Assembly (NCBI GenBank): GCA_003279005.1
Contig: QCBY01000001.1
Span: 113,360 to 177,359, forward strand
Origin: Prochlorococcus sp. AG-347-J22
GTDB lineage: Bacteria > Cyanobacteriota > Cyanobacteriia > PCC-6307 > Cyanobiaceae
DNA length: 64,000 nucleotides
Direction of reading: 5' to 3'
The notes beneath the pieces are model-generated. The model did not search any database. It was not told where the DNA came from and saw only the letters and a list, made by a program, of their open reading frames with translations. Numbering within the stretch: position 1 is the stretch's first letter; every line of letters starts with the position of its first letter. The translations under genes were made by a program, and so were the position numbers. Below, piece after piece: positions 48,935 through 59,914 of the stretch.

Positions 48935-50901
48935 TATATATCCAATGTAGCCATATCTAAATTAGCACTATGAGTTTCAATAAATTCTCTTCTTGGCGCA
49001 ACTTTATCTCCCATTAAAATATTAAATATTCTGTCTGCTTCTAAAGCATCTTCAATTTCCACTCTTTTCATCATCCTAGTCTCAGGATTCATAGTTGTAT
49101 CCCATAATTGCTTTGGCATCATCTCCCCTAAACCTTTAAACCTTTGAATATTGTAGTTTGCTTTTTCTCCAAAATCTTCTATGGTTTTCTTCAATTGACC
49201 TTCGTTATAACAATATTTATGATTTTTACCTCTTTCTACTTTATATAGGGGAGGACATGCAATATAAATAAAACCCTTTTCTACAAGTTCCCTTTGATAT
49301 CTATAAAAAAACGTCAATAATAATGTTCTTATGTGAGCACCATCTACATCTGCATCTGTCATAATTACAACTCGATGATACCTTAAAGATTTAATATCAA
49401 ACTCTTCGCCCTTGATGCCTAATCCCAAAGCAGTTATAAGTGATTGAATTTCTGAATTTTTATAAATTTTGGTATCATCTGTTTTTTCAATATTTAATAT
49501 TTTTCCTCTTAAAGGCAAAATTGCTTGAAATTTTCTATCTCTTCCTTGTTTAGCTGAACCTCCTGCAGAATCACCCTCAACTATATAAATCTCTGCATCT
49601 GAGGGATCTCTTGAACTACAATCAGCCAATTTGCCAGGCAATGTTGAACTCTCAAGGACACTTTTTCTTCTTACTAAATCCCTTGCTCTTTTCGCTGCTT
49701 CTGCTGCATTAAAAGATTGGATTGCTTTTTCTAAAATTAAATCAAAAATATTGGGATTAAATTCCATATATTTTATTAAGGATTCACCAATAAGGGAATC
49801 AACAATTCCTCTTACTTCAGTATTCCCAAGTTTTGTCTTGGTTTGTCCTTCAAATTCTGGTTCTGGAACTTTTACAGATAAAACTACCGTTAATCCTTCT
49901 CTAATGTTTTCTCCTGACAAATTTTTGTCAAGCTCCTTTCTCTTCCCTCTTTTTTTTGCAATGGCATTAAAAGTTCGGGTCAATACTGTTTTTAAACCTT
50001 CAATATGTGTTCCTCCATCAATAGTTCTAATATTATTTGCAAATCCTAAAATATTATCTGAATAAACATCAGAACACCATTGTAAGGCTGCCTCTACACA
50101 AACATTATCCTTTTGTGAATCAACATAAATAATCTCTGAATGAATTGATTCCTTTTCTTTATTTATATACTGTACGTATTCTTTTATTCCGCCATTGTAT
50201 AAGTAAATTTCTTCTTTAAAAGAACCATTTGATAATTCTTGCCTCTCATCTCTAAATAAAATTTTTACACCGCCATTAAGATAAGCTAGCTCTCTCAATC
50301 TTGAAGACAAAATAGCATAATCAAATTCAATGCCATCGGTAAATATTGTTTTATCTGGCTTAAAACAAATTGTTGTACCTTTCTTTACTGGTTTATTTTG
50401 TTGTTTTTGAGATTTTAATTCACCTTTTGCAATTCCTTTCTCAAATCTTTGTTCAAACTCACTTCCATCTCTCAAAACAGTAACATTAACCCATTCACTT
50501 AATGCATTAACAACGGATATCCCAACTCCATGTAAACCACCAGAAACTTTATATCCACCACTTCCAAATTTACCACCTGCATGAAGAACAGTAAGGACAG
50601 TTTCGAGAGCGCTTTTACCTGTTCTTGGATGTATATCTGTAGGAATACCCCTTCCATTATCTGAAATCAAAGCTGATCCATCTTCTTTGAGAACTATCTC
50701 AATATGATCACAATGACCAGCAAGTGCTTCATCTACAGAATTATCTACAACTTCATAAACTAAATGATGTAAACCTCTTGGACCAGTAGAGCCAATATAC
50801 ATACCTGGCCGTTTACGGACAGGTTCTAACCCCTCTAAAACCTGTATCTGTTCAGCACCATAATCATTGGAGATTTTATTAGATCTTTTTTCCTCACTCA
50901 T
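48934..50901 (-). CDS. gyrB: DNA gyrase subunit B
   Basis: GyrB provides the ATPase and part of the Toprim cleavage centre of gyrase. The 655-residue protein is full length: GHKL motifs [14 protein letters not shown] and DNGRGIP with the G-rich [17 protein letters not shown], the Toprim [51 protein letters not shown], and [11 protein letters not shown]. The N-terminus [41 protein letters not shown] start is normal. Divergent from miaA over about 156 bases. Confidence 0.97.
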   Translation of the reverse strand: MSEEKRSNKISNDYGAEQIQVLEGLEPVRKRPGMYIGSTGPRGLHHLVYEVVDNSVDEALAGHCDHIEIVLKEDGSALISDNGRGIPTDIHPRTGKSALETVLTVLHAGGKFGSGGYKVSGGLHGVGISVVNALSEWVNVTVLRDGSEFEQRFEKGIAKGELKSQKQQNKPVKKGTTICFKPDKTIFTDGIEFDYAILSSRLRELAYLNGGVKILFRDERQELSNGSFKEEIYLYNGGIKEYVQYINKEKESIHSEIIYVDSQKDNVCVEAALQWCSDVYSDNILGFANNIRTIDGGTHIEGLKTVLTRTFNAIAKKRGKRKELDKNLSGENIREGLTVVLSVKVPEPEFEGQTKTKLGNTEVRGIVDSLIGESLIKYMEFNPNIFDLILEKAIQSFNAAEAAKRARDLVRRKSVLESSTLPGKLADCSSRDPSDAEIYIVEGDSAGGSAKQGRDRKFQAILPLRGKILNIEKTDDTKIYKNSEIQSLITALGLGIKGEEFDIKSLRYHRVVIMTDADVDGAHIRTLLLTFFYRYQRELVEKGFIYIACPPLYKVERGKNHKYCYNEGQLKKTIEDFGEKANYNIQRFKGLGEMMPKQLWDTTMNPETRMMKRVEIEDALEADRIFNILMGDKVAPRREFIETHSANLDMATLDI

Positions 50902-51057
50902 TTAATATAAAAAAATAAAAAAATAAAACTTTTTAAATGTTATTTTTAAAAGGTCTTTCATTAAATTTACCATTGGTATAAGAGAAAGGCTTTAAGTAAA
51001 TGCAAAATTTAATCACTTTAATAATATGAATCAAATATTTTTTTCAAAAAATCAGGT

Positions 51058-51957
51058 ATGTTCAAAACAAAACCATTAGTAATAGTTCTAATAGGGCCAA
51101 CAGCAAGCGGCAAGACTGAGCTAGCAATAGACATTGCTAAATATTTTAAAATCAATATACATAATGTCGATTCAAGACAACTTTATCGATTTATGGACAT
51201 TGGTACAGCGAAGCCAACTAAAGAGCAGCGGAAAAAAATAAAACATTTTTTAATAGATCTTGAGGAACCGTCCAAAAAAGTTAATGCAAGTCAATTTCAA
51301 AAAATTGCCACAGAATCAATTAATCGAGAATTAAATAAAAAAATAATACCTTTTCTAGTAGGAGGAAGTGGACTATATATGAATTCAATAATAAAAGGAT
51401 TTTTCGCACCAGAAGTTCCGCCTCAAAAAGCTTTGAGGTCACAATTCGAAAAATTAGGTCAAGAACGATGTTGGGAACTTTTGAAAATTTGTGATCCTGA
51501 CTTAACAAAAAAAATAAATCATGCTGATCAAGTAAGGATCATTAGAGCTTTGGAAGTTTTTTATATAACAGGTCAGCCCATGTCATCTCAAACATATCAA
51601 AACCCTCCACCATGGAGAATATTAGAATTAGCTATCGACAGGGAAAATTTAAAGGAAAGAATATTCAAAAGAACAAGAAATATGTTTGAGTTGGGAATTA
51701 TAGAAGAGACCAAAAATATCGTTAATCAATATGGTCCAAATTTACCCTTACTAGAAACTATTGGATATAAAGAAGCTAAAGATGTAATAAAAGGAAATTT
51801 AAAAGTTGAAAAAGCTATTGAATTAACAGCAACAAAAACAATACAATTTGCTAAAAGACAAAAAACATGGTTCCGTAATAAAAACAATCCAATATGGCTT
51901 AATAACAAAAACCTTCTAAAAGATGCAATAATTAATATAGAGTATGCTTTAAGCTAA
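51058..51957 (+). CDS. miaA: tRNA dimethylallyltransferase
   Basis: MiaA isopentenylates A37 of tRNAs reading UNN codons. The 299-residue protein has P-loop GPTASGKT at 13-20, [17 protein letters not shown] with the catalytic aspartate, [34 protein letters not shown] and the [17 protein letters not shown] substrate region, and the C-terminal zinc-less [10 protein letters not shown]. It is 55 bases upstream of infC in the same direction, another translation gene. Confidence 0.96.
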   Translation: MFKTKPLVIVLIGPTASGKTELAIDIAKYFKINIHNVDSRQLYRFMDIGTAKPTKEQRKKIKHFLIDLEEPSKKVNASQFQKIATESINRELNKKIIPFLVGGSGLYMNSIIKGFFAPEVPPQKALRSQFEKLGQERCWELLKICDPDLTKKINHADQVRIIRALEVFYITGQPMSSQTYQNPPPWRILELAIDRENLKERIFKRTRNMFELGIIEETKNIVNQYGPNLPLLETIGYKEAKDVIKGNLKVEKAIELTATKTIQFAKRQKTWFRNKNNPIWLNNKNLLKDAIINIEYALS

Positions 51958-52012
51958 CTTTATAAAGAAATAGATCTTGTTCATTATCAAAACAATCAAT
52001 TAAAGAATCTGA

Positions 52013-52585
52013 ATGCCACCACGTCCACGCTTTGATCGCCGCGCTCCAGTTAGAGAGCTACCAAATATTAATGAAAGAATAAAATACCCTAAATTAAGAG
52101 TTGTAGATTCAGATGGGAAGCAATTAGGAGTAATTGATAGAATAAAAGCATTAGAAATTGCTAATCAAAGAGAACTTGACTTGGTTTTAGTAAGCGAGAA
52201 GGCTAATCCTCCTGTTTGTAGGATTATGGATTACGGAAAATATAAATTCGAACAAGAAAAAAAAGCTAAAGAAGCAAGAAAGAAATCTCATCAAACCGAA
52301 GTTAAAGAAGTCAAAATGAGATACAAAATTGATAAACATGATTATGACGTAAGAATTGGACAAGCTATTAGATTTTTAAAATCAGGCGATAAAGTAAAAT
52401 GCACAGTCATTTTTAGAGGTAGAGAAATTCAACACTCTAATTTAGCAGAGACACTTCTTTTAAAAATGGCTAATGATTTAGAAGAACATTCAGAGGTTCA
52501 ACAAAGACCAAAAAGAGAGGGTAGAAATATGATTATGTTTTTAAGTCCTAGAAAAACACCTTTTATAAAAAAAGAAGAAGAGTAA
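52013..52585 (+). CDS. infC: translation initiation factor IF-3
   Basis: The 190-residue protein has the two IF-3 domains joined by a lysine-rich helix: N-domain [73 protein letters not shown], then C-domain [41 protein letters not shown]. It prevents premature 30S-50S joining and checks start codons. The start [13 protein letters not shown] is a regular ATG, unlike the AUU start of E. coli. It is followed by an inverted repeat and a GntR-type gene. Confidence 0.97.
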   Translation: MPPRPRFDRRAPVRELPNINERIKYPKLRVVDSDGKQLGVIDRIKALEIANQRELDLVLVSEKANPPVCRIMDYGKYKFEQEKKAKEARKKSHQTEVKEVKMRYKIDKHDYDVRIGQAIRFLKSGDKVKCTVIFRGREIQHSNLAETLLLKMANDLEEHSEVQQRPKREGRNMIMFLSPRKTPFIKKEEE

Positions 52586-52636
52586 ACGAAAAGCAATTTG
52601 ACTATACAATCTACATCGAAAAATTATGACGGATGT

Positions 52637-52662
52637 TAAACTGTCACTTAAGATAGTTTAAA
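52637..52662 (+). promoter_or_regulatory. inverted repeat upstream of the GntR-type gene
   Basis: TTAAACTGTC and GATAGTTTAA form a 10-position dyad with one G-T pair around a 6-base spacer. It ends 22 bases before the GTG start of the regulator gene. The position suits an operator for autoregulation or an infC terminator; there is no clean T run on the plus side, which slightly favours an operator. Function is inference. Confidence 0.45.
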
Positions 52663-52684
52663 AAATTAATTAAGTTTTTCAAAA

Positions 52685-53671
52685 GTGAGATTCCATATTC
52701 AACAAGAAATTGATATTCCGGCCTCAATACAGTTATACAACCAAATTTGCTTTGCAATTGCAGCTAGGTATTATCCACCAGGGCACCGCTTGCCTAGTAC
52801 TAGACAATTAGCAATGCAAACAGGACTGCATCGCAATACCATAAGTAAAGTTTATAGACAACTTGAGACTGACGGAGTAGTTGAAGCAATAGCAGGTTCA
52901 GGTATTTATGTAAGAGATAATCTTAAAAAAGATGATTTTAAAAAATCTTTTAATTCAAAAAATAATTTAAATAGGTCTCCTGATCAAGAAGCAAAAAAAG
53001 CAATCGATAAATTAATACAACTTGGATGCACACTTCAAGAAACAAGAAATTTTCTAACTAACGAAATTGATTGGCGTATAAAGTGTGGGTCAAGAATATT
53101 AGTTAGTACCCCAAGAGAAGATATAGGGGCATCCATGTTAATTGCAGAAGATTTATCTCCAAAAATAAATGTGCCTGTGGAGGTTATTCCTATGGAGGAA
53201 TTAGAAAAAGTTCTTTGCAATTCCAATAATGGGACAATTGTTACAAGTAGATATTTTTTACAACCCTTAGAAAAATTAGCAAGAAAATATAAAGTTAGAG
53301 CAATTGCTGTTGATTTAAGCGACTTTCAGAAAGAATTAAAAATAATCAAAGAATTAAAACTTGGTAGTTGTGTAGGTATTGTCAGTATCAGTCCTGGCCT
53401 CTTAAGAGCAGCAGAAATTATTATACATAGCATGACAGGAAGTGATATAGTTATTATGACTGCTATTTCAGATAATAACACTAGATTATTAGCTCTTTTA
53501 AAAGCTGCCAATCACATAATATGCGACGGGCCTAGTCTATCTGTTGTTGAAAATTCCATAATAAAAAATCGTTCCCAATTAATGAGAATTCCGCAAATTA
53601 TATGTGCAAAAAATTACTTAAGTGTAGAAACAATAACTCATTTAAAAACAGAAATAGGTGTTATTAATTAA
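52685..53671 (+). CDS. GntR-family transcriptional regulator
   Basis: The 328-residue protein has an N-terminal GntR winged helix (residues about 10-75): PPGHRLPSTRQLAMQTGLHRNTISKVYRQLETDGVVEAIAGSGIYVRD, with the helix-turn-helix and wing. The remaining 250 residues contain a beta/alpha domain of unclear type (IRVS-like segments such as ILVSTPREDIGASMLIAEDL); it is not an aminotransferase (MocR), FCD or UTRA domain that I can recognise. Starts at GTG 52685. The cysE start codon is 2 bases after its stop, so the two are likely one operon. Confidence 0.85.
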   Translation: MRFHIQQEIDIPASIQLYNQICFAIAARYYPPGHRLPSTRQLAMQTGLHRNTISKVYRQLETDGVVEAIAGSGIYVRDNLKKDDFKKSFNSKNNLNRSPDQEAKKAIDKLIQLGCTLQETRNFLTNEIDWRIKCGSRILVSTPREDIGASMLIAEDLSPKINVPVEVIPMEELEKVLCNSNNGTIVTSRYFLQPLEKLARKYKVRAIAVDLSDFQKELKIIKELKLGSCVGIVSISPGLLRAAEIIIHSMTGSDIVIMTAISDNNTRLLALLKAANHIICDGPSLSVVENSIIKNRSQLMRIPQIICAKNYLSVETITHLKTEIGVIN

Positions 53672-53673
53672 CT

Positions 53674-54408
53674 ATGTTAAGAACTTTTAGATCGGATATT
53701 GAAATAATAAGAGAAAGAGATCCAGCAGCAAGAGGTATTTTGGAGATTTTCCTTTGCTATCCAGGTTTCCAATCAATTGTAATACATAGATTAACTCATA
53801 AATTGTGGTTATTAAAATTGCCTTTAATTCCAAGATTATTAAGTCATTTAAATAGATTATTCACTGGAATAGAAATACATCCAGGTGCCAAAATTGGGAA
53901 AAAAGTTTTTATAGATCATGGTATGGGAGTCGTAATTGGTGAAACAGCTGAAATTGGCAATAATTGCTTACTTTATCAAGGAGTTACTTTGGGAGGAACT
54001 GGCAAAAGTCATGGAAAAAGACATCCAACTTTAAAGGAAAATGTCGTAGTAGGAGCAGGTGCAAAAGTCCTTGGTTCAATAATAGTTGGTCCTAATACTC
54101 GTATTGGAGCAGGCTCTGTTGTTGTTCGCAATGTCGATGAAAATAGTACCGTTGTTGGGATTCCAGGAAGGGTAGTTCATCAAAGTGGAGTTAAAGTGAA
54201 TCCTCTAGCACACTCTGCCTTACCAGATGCTGAAGCTAGTGTAATTAAAAATTTAATGGATAGAATAGACCATCTTGAGAATCAAATTCTTAAATTAAAT
54301 AAAACTCTTCAGTGTCTAGTAAATTCAGAATCTATAGATCTTACTAAAGTTGGTGATGCACAAAATATAAAAGACAAGGAAATAATAGAATTTTTAGGTG
54401 ATAATTAA
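53674..54408 (+). CDS. cysE: serine O-acetyltransferase
   Basis: CysE acetylates serine with acetyl-CoA, the first step to cysteine. The 244-residue protein has the N-terminal helical DPAARGILEIFLCYPGFQSIVIHRL segment, then the left-handed beta-helix with hexapeptide repeats (IHPGAKIGKKVFIDHGMGVVIGETAEIGNNCLLYQGVTLGGTGKSHGKRHPTLK) and C-terminal tail. The catalytic histidine and aspartate of the family are in IDHGMG and HRLTH regions. It follows the GntR-type gene by 2 bases and is convergent with secA (7-base gap). Confidence 0.96.
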   Translation: MLRTFRSDIEIIRERDPAARGILEIFLCYPGFQSIVIHRLTHKLWLLKLPLIPRLLSHLNRLFTGIEIHPGAKIGKKVFIDHGMGVVIGETAEIGNNCLLYQGVTLGGTGKSHGKRHPTLKENVVVGAGAKVLGSIIVGPNTRIGAGSVVVRNVDENSTVVGIPGRVVHQSGVKVNPLAHSALPDAEASVIKNLMDRIDHLENQILKLNKTLQCLVNSESIDLTKVGDAQNIKDKEIIEFLGDN

Positions 54409-54415
54409 ACTTAGA

Positions 54416-57244
54416 TTAATTATTAGTTTCCTTTTCACTTTTAGGTTGAAACATAAACATTGAATAGATAACGTTTCTTCTCATATTTGTCATCATTTCA
54501 AGAAACATGTCATAACCTTCATTTTTATATTCAATTAAAGGATCCTTTTGACCATATCCTCTTAATCCTACAGATTCTCTTAAAGAATCCATTGATTGTA
54601 GATGTTCTCTCCACAAGTTATCAATTTGTTGAAGAATAAAAAACCTTTCAGCTTCCCTCATTAAACCTGGTCGAAATTGCTCTATTTGTGCCTCTTTCAA
54701 ATCGTATGCAATACGTAATTGCTCTTGAAGATAATTTTTTAATTCTTCAACAGATAAAACGCTAACATCGCTTGATTTTAGATTATTAAGTAAATAAATA
54801 AATTCTTTTACTTTAGAAATCAATTGATCAATATCCCATTCTTCAGGAGGTAAATCAGGATTGATATAAGCTTCTACGATTTCTTCCATTGTTTTTTCTC
54901 CATATCCTATAACCTGTTTTTTCAAATCAGTCCCTTTTAAAACTCTTAATCTCTCATTATAAACTGCCTTTCTTTGGTTATTCATTACCTCATCATATTC
55001 AAAAACTTGTTTCCTTATGTCATAGTAATAAGTCTCAACCTTCTTTTGAGCACTTTCTAAAGACCTAGTAAGCATTCCTGACTCTATAGGCATATCCTCA
55101 TCTACCCTGAAAGCATTCATTAAATTTGCGACCCTATCACCACCAAATATCCTTAATAAATTATCTTCCAAAGATAAAAAGAATCTAGTACTTCCAAGAT
55201 CCCCTTGTCTGCCTGCTCTTCCTCTCAGTTGATTATCAACTCTTCTTGACTCATGCCTCTCTGTTCCAATTACATGAAGGCCCCCAGCATTTCTTACATT
55301 TTCTTCTTCATGAATTAATACCTTTTCATATTCATTTTTTACATCTGATAAAGCATTTCTTAAAGATTGTATAAGTTTATCTTCAGTAGGCGCTTTTTCA
55401 GCGGCAGTTGCAATTTTGTCGTCTAATTCTAGGATAGTTAAAGTTCTATCTCCCCAATTCTTTACAAGTTCATCAGATAATAAAGATAGTTTTCTGATGA
55501 TATCTTCGCCTAATTGACATGGGAAAAGACTCACTACATTACTTTTATTATTCTTATTTGAGATTGAGTCAAACTTTTCGGAAAAACCTCCTCTAGCTTT
55601 TGAACTTTTTTTTGGAGGCGTTAGCTTATGCTCGTTATCTGGCTTAACAAGCAAAGGCATCAACGTTTCTTTTAACTTAAGCCTTGCCATATAATCGCTA
55701 TTACCGCCAAGAATAATATCAGTACCTCTTCCAGCCATATTCGTTGCAATAGTTACAGCACCTGATCTTCCTGCCTGAGCTACGATTTCTGCCTCTCGTT
55801 CTACATTTTCTGGTTTTGCATTTAATAAATTGTGAGGAATTTGCTGCTCGAATAAGAGCCTACTTAATAACTCACTTTTTTCAACACTTGTTGTGCCTAC
55901 TAAAACAGGTCTACCTTTCCTATGTATTTCTGCTGTTTCATTGGCGACCGCTTTCCATTTACCTATTTCTGTTTTAAACACTTGATCAGGCCAATCTTGC
56001 CTTTTTCTGATCTGATTAGTTGGCACAACTGTTGACTCTAACTTATAGGTTTTTTCAAATTCAACCTCTTCTGTCTTAGCAGTTCCTGTCATGCCAGCTA
56101 AACCTGGATATAAGAGGAAAAAATTTTGATAGGTTATTGATGCTAATGTCTGAGTCTCAGGCTGAATTTTGAGACCTTCTTTTGCTTCAATTGCTTGATG
56201 TTGTCCATCACTCCATCTTCTTCCAGGCATAATCCTTCCCGTAAATTCATCAACTATTACTGCTTCATCTTTTTTAATTATGTAATTTACATCTTTTACA
56301 AATAATTCTTTTGCTTTTAAAGCATTAGTTATGTAGTGTGCCCATGGGTCCTTTGGATCATATAGATCTTTAACCTTCAAGAACTCTTCACATCTAGCAA
56401 ACCCTTGATCAGTCAATATACAACTTCGTTGTTTTTCATCAACTTCATAGTCTCCCTCTGGATCAACACCATCTTTACTCAACTCCTTTGCTTTAACGAG
56501 AGCTAATGATAATTCTGCAGCCTTTTGATACTTTTCTTGAGGTCTTTCAATTTGACCGGAAATAATTAGAGGGGTTCTGGCTTCATCAATTAAAATTGAA
56601 TCAACCTCGTCTATCACGCAGTAATTGAATTTTCTTTGAACTACTTCTTCAATCTCAGTAGCCATATTATCTCTCAAATAATCAAACCCAAGTTCAGAGT
56701 TAGTGGCATAAGTTATATCACATTCATAATTTTTTTTCCTTTCAGAAGGGCTCATATCTTGCTGAATTAGGCCGACAGATAATCCTAAAAAACGATGAAC
56801 TTGTCCCATCCACTCCGCATCTCTTCGAGCCAAGTAATCATTAACTGTGACAACATGTACCCCTTTACCCGTTAACGCATTGAGATAGCAAGGCAACGTA
56901 GCAACAAGAGTTTTACCTTCTCCAGTCTTCATCTCAGCAATTTGCCCCTCATGCAGAACCATCCCACCTATTAATTGGACGTCAAAATGACGCATTTCTA
57001 AAACTCTCTTACTTGCCTCTCTTACAATTGCGAAAGCTTTTGGCAATATCTCTTGTAATTGGTCTTTTTGCTTTTTGATATTTAATTCTAATGAAACCTT
57101 TGATTTGAGATTATGAGTCTCGTTTCGTAATTCATCATCGGTTAGTTTAGATACTTCTTCTTCTAATAAGTTTATTTCTTCAACTATTGGTTGATATCGC
57201 TTTAACTTTCGTGTATTCGGATCTCCCAACAAAAGTTTTAGCAT
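54416..57244 (-). CDS. secA: preprotein translocase ATPase SecA
   Basis: SecA drives protein export through SecYEG at the plasma and thylakoid membranes. The 942-residue protein has Walker A MKTGEGKT at 105-112, [19 protein letters not shown], the [31 protein letters not shown] motif of NBD2, and [17 protein letters not shown] lysine/serine-rich insertion near residue 540-570 ([12 protein letters not shown]) is a feature of cyanobacterial SecA. The C-terminal zinc-binding CxCxxxxxxCH tail of E. coli is absent; the protein ends [14 protein letters not shown], as in other cyanobacteria. Confidence 0.97.
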   Translation of the reverse strand: MLKLLLGDPNTRKLKRYQPIVEEINLLEEEVSKLTDDELRNETHNLKSKVSLELNIKKQKDQLQEILPKAFAIVREASKRVLEMRHFDVQLIGGMVLHEGQIAEMKTGEGKTLVATLPCYLNALTGKGVHVVTVNDYLARRDAEWMGQVHRFLGLSVGLIQQDMSPSERKKNYECDITYATNSELGFDYLRDNMATEIEEVVQRKFNYCVIDEVDSILIDEARTPLIISGQIERPQEKYQKAAELSLALVKAKELSKDGVDPEGDYEVDEKQRSCILTDQGFARCEEFLKVKDLYDPKDPWAHYITNALKAKELFVKDVNYIIKKDEAVIVDEFTGRIMPGRRWSDGQHQAIEAKEGLKIQPETQTLASITYQNFFLLYPGLAGMTGTAKTEEVEFEKTYKLESTVVPTNQIRKRQDWPDQVFKTEIGKWKAVANETAEIHRKGRPVLVGTTSVEKSELLSRLLFEQQIPHNLLNAKPENVEREAEIVAQAGRSGAVTIATNMAGRGTDIILGGNSDYMARLKLKETLMPLLVKPDNEHKLTPPKKSSKARGGFSEKFDSISNKNNKSNVVSLFPCQLGEDIIRKLSLLSDELVKNWGDRTLTILELDDKIATAAEKAPTEDKLIQSLRNALSDVKNEYEKVLIHEEENVRNAGGLHVIGTERHESRRVDNQLRGRAGRQGDLGSTRFFLSLEDNLLRIFGGDRVANLMNAFRVDEDMPIESGMLTRSLESAQKKVETYYYDIRKQVFEYDEVMNNQRKAVYNERLRVLKGTDLKKQVIGYGEKTMEEIVEAYINPDLPPEEWDIDQLISKVKEFIYLLNNLKSSDVSVLSVEELKNYLQEQLRIAYDLKEAQIEQFRPGLMREAERFFILQQIDNLWREHLQSMDSLRESVGLRGYGQKDPLIEYKNEGYDMFLEMMTNMRRNVIYSMFMFQPKSEKETNN

Positions 57245-57422
57245 AATTTTCTTTCCTCTATAAAATTAATCCTATTACAATCATTATAAATTAGTGCGTT
57301 ACAACTAAATGCTTAAACTTATATCTCTTTATTTTTTAAAAAGTTATCGATTAAGGTAATTAAGTCAAAAAATAGTAAATAAGTTATTAAATCATTTTAA
57401 AAAATTCCATAATTTCAAACTA

Positions 57423-57878
57423 ATGAAACCAGTATTTTTAATTAGACATTCAAAAGGAGCTCCTGGATTGAGGTTATTTGGATTAGGTCCTAATCTTAAA
57501 CCCACTAGAGGATTATTTAAACTACAACAATTTCTTCATCGTAATGCATTTTGGGCTAAAGAACGGACAATTCATGATCTTAGAAAATGTCTTGCTAATA
57601 GCGATGTTATAGTTAGCATCTGGTCAAACAATGAGCCCGTTGGTTTCGGGAGAGCCTTATCAGACGGGATCTATAGAGGTGTTTTATGGGATGTAGTAAT
57701 TGATCAAAATCATCAAAAAAAAGGTTATGGGAAAATGATTATAGAAAACATTTTGAAGTCAAAAGAAATTAAATGCACACAAAAAATTTACTTAATGACT
57801 ACTAGCAAAAAATTGTTCTATTCTCAATTTGATTTCAAAGAAGTTTCTTCTCAAAATCTTTTAGTACGAGAAATATAA
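57423..57878 (+). CDS. GNAT-family N-acetyltransferase
   Basis: The 151-residue protein has the GNAT fold: SNDVIVSIWSNNEPVGFGRALSDGIYRGVLWDVVIDQNHQKKGYGKMIIENILK-type region, in which VVIDQNHQKKGYGKMII is motif A, the acetyl-CoA pyrophosphate loop (Q-x-x-G-x-G/A). The C-terminal FDFKEV segment completes the fold. Acceptor unknown. The family is commonly found next to secA in cyanobacteria (memory). It ends 1 base before the convergent GtrA gene. Confidence 0.87.
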   Translation: MKPVFLIRHSKGAPGLRLFGLGPNLKPTRGLFKLQQFLHRNAFWAKERTIHDLRKCLANSDVIVSIWSNNEPVGFGRALSDGIYRGVLWDVVIDQNHQKKGYGKMIIENILKSKEIKCTQKIYLMTTSKKLFYSQFDFKEVSSQNLLVREI

Positions 57879-57879
57879 A

Positions 57880-58260
57880 TTACTTTTTAAACAAAAAATA
57901 TTTTGAACCTAAATAGTTATTTAAGGCTGCAAAAAATGTTCCACAAAGCCAAGACAATCTATAGTTGATTAGTAATTGATTCATAAAAATAATTATTAAC
58001 GACATTTCTAAACCACCTAAAAAATAAATAATACAAAATATAAGAAATGATTTTAATATTTTTTTTTGAGAATTATCTCTAAAAACCCAAATCTTTGCCA
58101 AAATAAATGAAGTCAAAAGTCCTATTGAATATCCAAATATTGAGGCAAAGATTAAATTTTTAAATATTAAGTAAATCAAATTGTATAGGAAGAAATTTAT
58201 ACAAGTGGATATTAACCCTGAAACAATAAATCTAAATATTTGATATTTGCTTCCTTTCAC
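57880..58260 (-). CDS. GtrA-family membrane protein
   Basis: The 126-residue protein has four hydrophobic segments (about 8-28, 33-53, 68-90, 96-112) and the motif FRFIVSGLISTCINFFLYNLIY, typical of the GtrA family, which acts in transfer of lipid-linked sugars to surface polysaccharides. It forms, with the SnoaL-like gene, the putative glycosyltransferase and galE, a run of surface-sugar genes on the minus strand. Substrate not known. Confidence 0.83.
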   Translation of the reverse strand: MKGSKYQIFRFIVSGLISTCINFFLYNLIYLIFKNLIFASIFGYSIGLLTSFILAKIWVFRDNSQKKILKSFLIFCIIYFLGGLEMSLIIIFMNQLLINYRLSWLCGTFFAALNNYLGSKYFLFKK

Positions 58261-58303
58261 AAGTTTTTCAAAATTTAAAAAATTTGTTTTATCATTTTTG
58301 AAC

Positions 58304-58735
58304 TTAAGATATAAATCTTGAATAAAGCCACCTTATAAATTGCCCTAAAATAGGTATTGGGCCAAATGTAGGACCACAAAAATCAAAATAATCTCTATGT
58401 TCTTTTATTAATCCATTCTCTGCAAATATCAAACGTGTAGTACCTGGATAAATAAACTCTTTACCCATTATCTTTAAACCCATTGTCCACTCCACGAATC
58501 CACAGTTTCCATTAATCGAAATTGCATGAGTTTCCAAATAAATGTCATCACATCTTTTGACTAACTTTTCTTGGGCAGCAACATAAGAGTCTAATCCTTT
58601 TGTTTCCTGAGTAGGATCAATAAAAGTAACATCTTCATTATAGAATTCTGCCCATTTCTTTTTAGAAGGGGCATCTTTGCCGTAAGGCTTAGTAAATAAT
58701 TCTTTTAAATCCTTAATGGTAACAATTTTTGTCAT
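58304..58735 (-). CDS. NTF2/SnoaL-like domain protein
   Basis: The 143-residue protein is a single NTF2-like alpha+beta fold: an N-terminal helix (DLKELFTKPYGKDAPSKKKWAEFYNEDVTFIDP), the motif DVTFIDPTQETKGLDSYVAAQEKLVKRC, and a beta-sheet (YLETHAISINGNCGFVEWTMGLKIMGKEFIYPGTTRLIFAENGLIKEHRDYFDFCG). Proteins of this fold serve as limonene hydrolases, steroid isomerases or ligand-binding proteins; the function here is unknown. It lies between the GtrA and the putative glycosyltransferase genes. Confidence 0.8.
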   Translation of the reverse strand: MTKIVTIKDLKELFTKPYGKDAPSKKKWAEFYNEDVTFIDPTQETKGLDSYVAAQEKLVKRCDDIYLETHAISINGNCGFVEWTMGLKIMGKEFIYPGTTRLIFAENGLIKEHRDYFDFCGPTFGPIPILGQFIRWLYSRFIS

Positions 58736-58801
58736 ATTAAAAATAACCTTAATTTAAATATATTAAATAAAAATTAACGATAAATGAAATTTTTGATTTT
58801 T

Positions 58802-59821
58802 CTATTTATCGTCATCGGGATCCCAATAACAACCTTTATCAAGGCCAAAGTAATTTTGTGGTTTTTCATTGATAGATGGATATTTCCAAAATTTATTATA
58901 AAGATTGCTAAATACTGGATCTTGGTCCCATCTCTTACCTTTTATTCCAAACATTATCTGAGTTGCACCACCCAGATGGATACTTTTTTTCCCAAACTTT
59001 TTAATTCTTGAAGCTAGGGGAAAGCCATATGCTCCGCAGCCAATTAAAGCAATATCAAAGTCAGTTTGAAAAATTTCTTCTGTTAAAGCATCTAATGTTT
59101 CAAACCAATTAGAAGAACTATGACTCTCACCAGGAAGTGTATAAGGAGTTTTAATTAATTTCAGTTCGAATTTAGGAAGAACTTTTTTGTCTCTAAAAAT
59201 ATTACGACGATATTGGTTATATTGATTATAAATACTATTTGTAGAAGGGTGGACTACTAATACTTTTAATCCTTCTAAGGCTTCAGACCATGGATTTTCT
59301 GATAAGTATGGCTCTATAAAATCTAATTTACAAACCTTCGCATGTGGCAAATACTTTTGGTATCTACACTCGCCCTTAACCCAAGATGCTAATAAATCAA
59401 CTCTTTTCATTGAAGAAATCATTTCTTCTCTAAACAAAGCAATATTTTTTTTTGTTACCGGATAAAAGCCAGATTGTTGATAAATATCATTCAAAATACA
59501 ATTCCTAGAAAATGGATATCTCAAAGTTATGGACCATTCATGTAATTTTTCTAGTGAATTCATGTTTAAAAAATTCTCATAATGTATGAGTGTATCAATC
59601 TCTGTCCAACCAAATCTTCCAACCATAAAAGGTTCCCTTGATTTAATAAGTTTAAAAATCAACTTGTTTGTATCTACCCTAGATAATGTTTTAGGTTTAA
59701 TATCAATCAATCTTTGATAAGTAGAATATATAAAAAACTCAGACCTTATAAATGGCTTTGTCAAGAGCATTATTATCAATCTTAGAGATTTAGTTATTAC
59801 CTTCTTTAGTAATTTAATCAT
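58802..59821 (-). CDS. putative glycosyltransferase (GT-D-fold-like), surface polysaccharide cluster
   Basis: The 339-residue protein is not one I can name with certainty. It has PFMVGRFGWTEIDTLI, which recalls the RxGDGE-type motif of GT-D-fold glycosyltransferases, and IALIGCGAYGFPLASRIKKFGKKSIHLGGATQIMFGI, a Rossmann-like strand-turn-helix followed by a conserved glycine stretch. There is a short N-terminal basic/hydrophobic segment (LRLIIMLLTKPF). The neighbours (GtrA, galE) point to polysaccharide synthesis. Function is inference from context and weak motif similarity. Confidence 0.6.
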   Translation of the reverse strand: MIKLLKKVITKSLRLIIMLLTKPFIRSEFFIYSTYQRLIDIKPKTLSRVDTNKLIFKLIKSREPFMVGRFGWTEIDTLIHYENFLNMNSLEKLHEWSITLRYPFSRNCILNDIYQQSGFYPVTKKNIALFREEMISSMKRVDLLASWVKGECRYQKYLPHAKVCKLDFIEPYLSENPWSEALEGLKVLVVHPSTNSIYNQYNQYRRNIFRDKKVLPKFELKLIKTPYTLPGESHSSSNWFETLDALTEEIFQTDFDIALIGCGAYGFPLASRIKKFGKKSIHLGGATQIMFGIKGKRWDQDPVFSNLYNKFWKYPSINEKPQNYFGLDKGCYWDPDDDK

Positions 59822-59914
59822 TGGTATATAAGAACCCTAATTTTTAAATATTTTCGCCATATTTATTCTAATAAATGTATGTATTTATTTACTTTTATTG
59901 AGGTATTTGAGAAC

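Noticed and set aside
49631..50065. 144-residue plus-strand frame opposite gyrB
   Set aside because: It is a shadow of the conserved gyrB reading frame, with no recognisable domain and no independent gene context.
58784..59011. 75-residue plus-strand frame at the end of the putative glycosyltransferase
   Set aside because: It overlaps the 3' end of the longer minus-strand gene in antisense and is mainly hydrophobic by mirror composition; no gene context.
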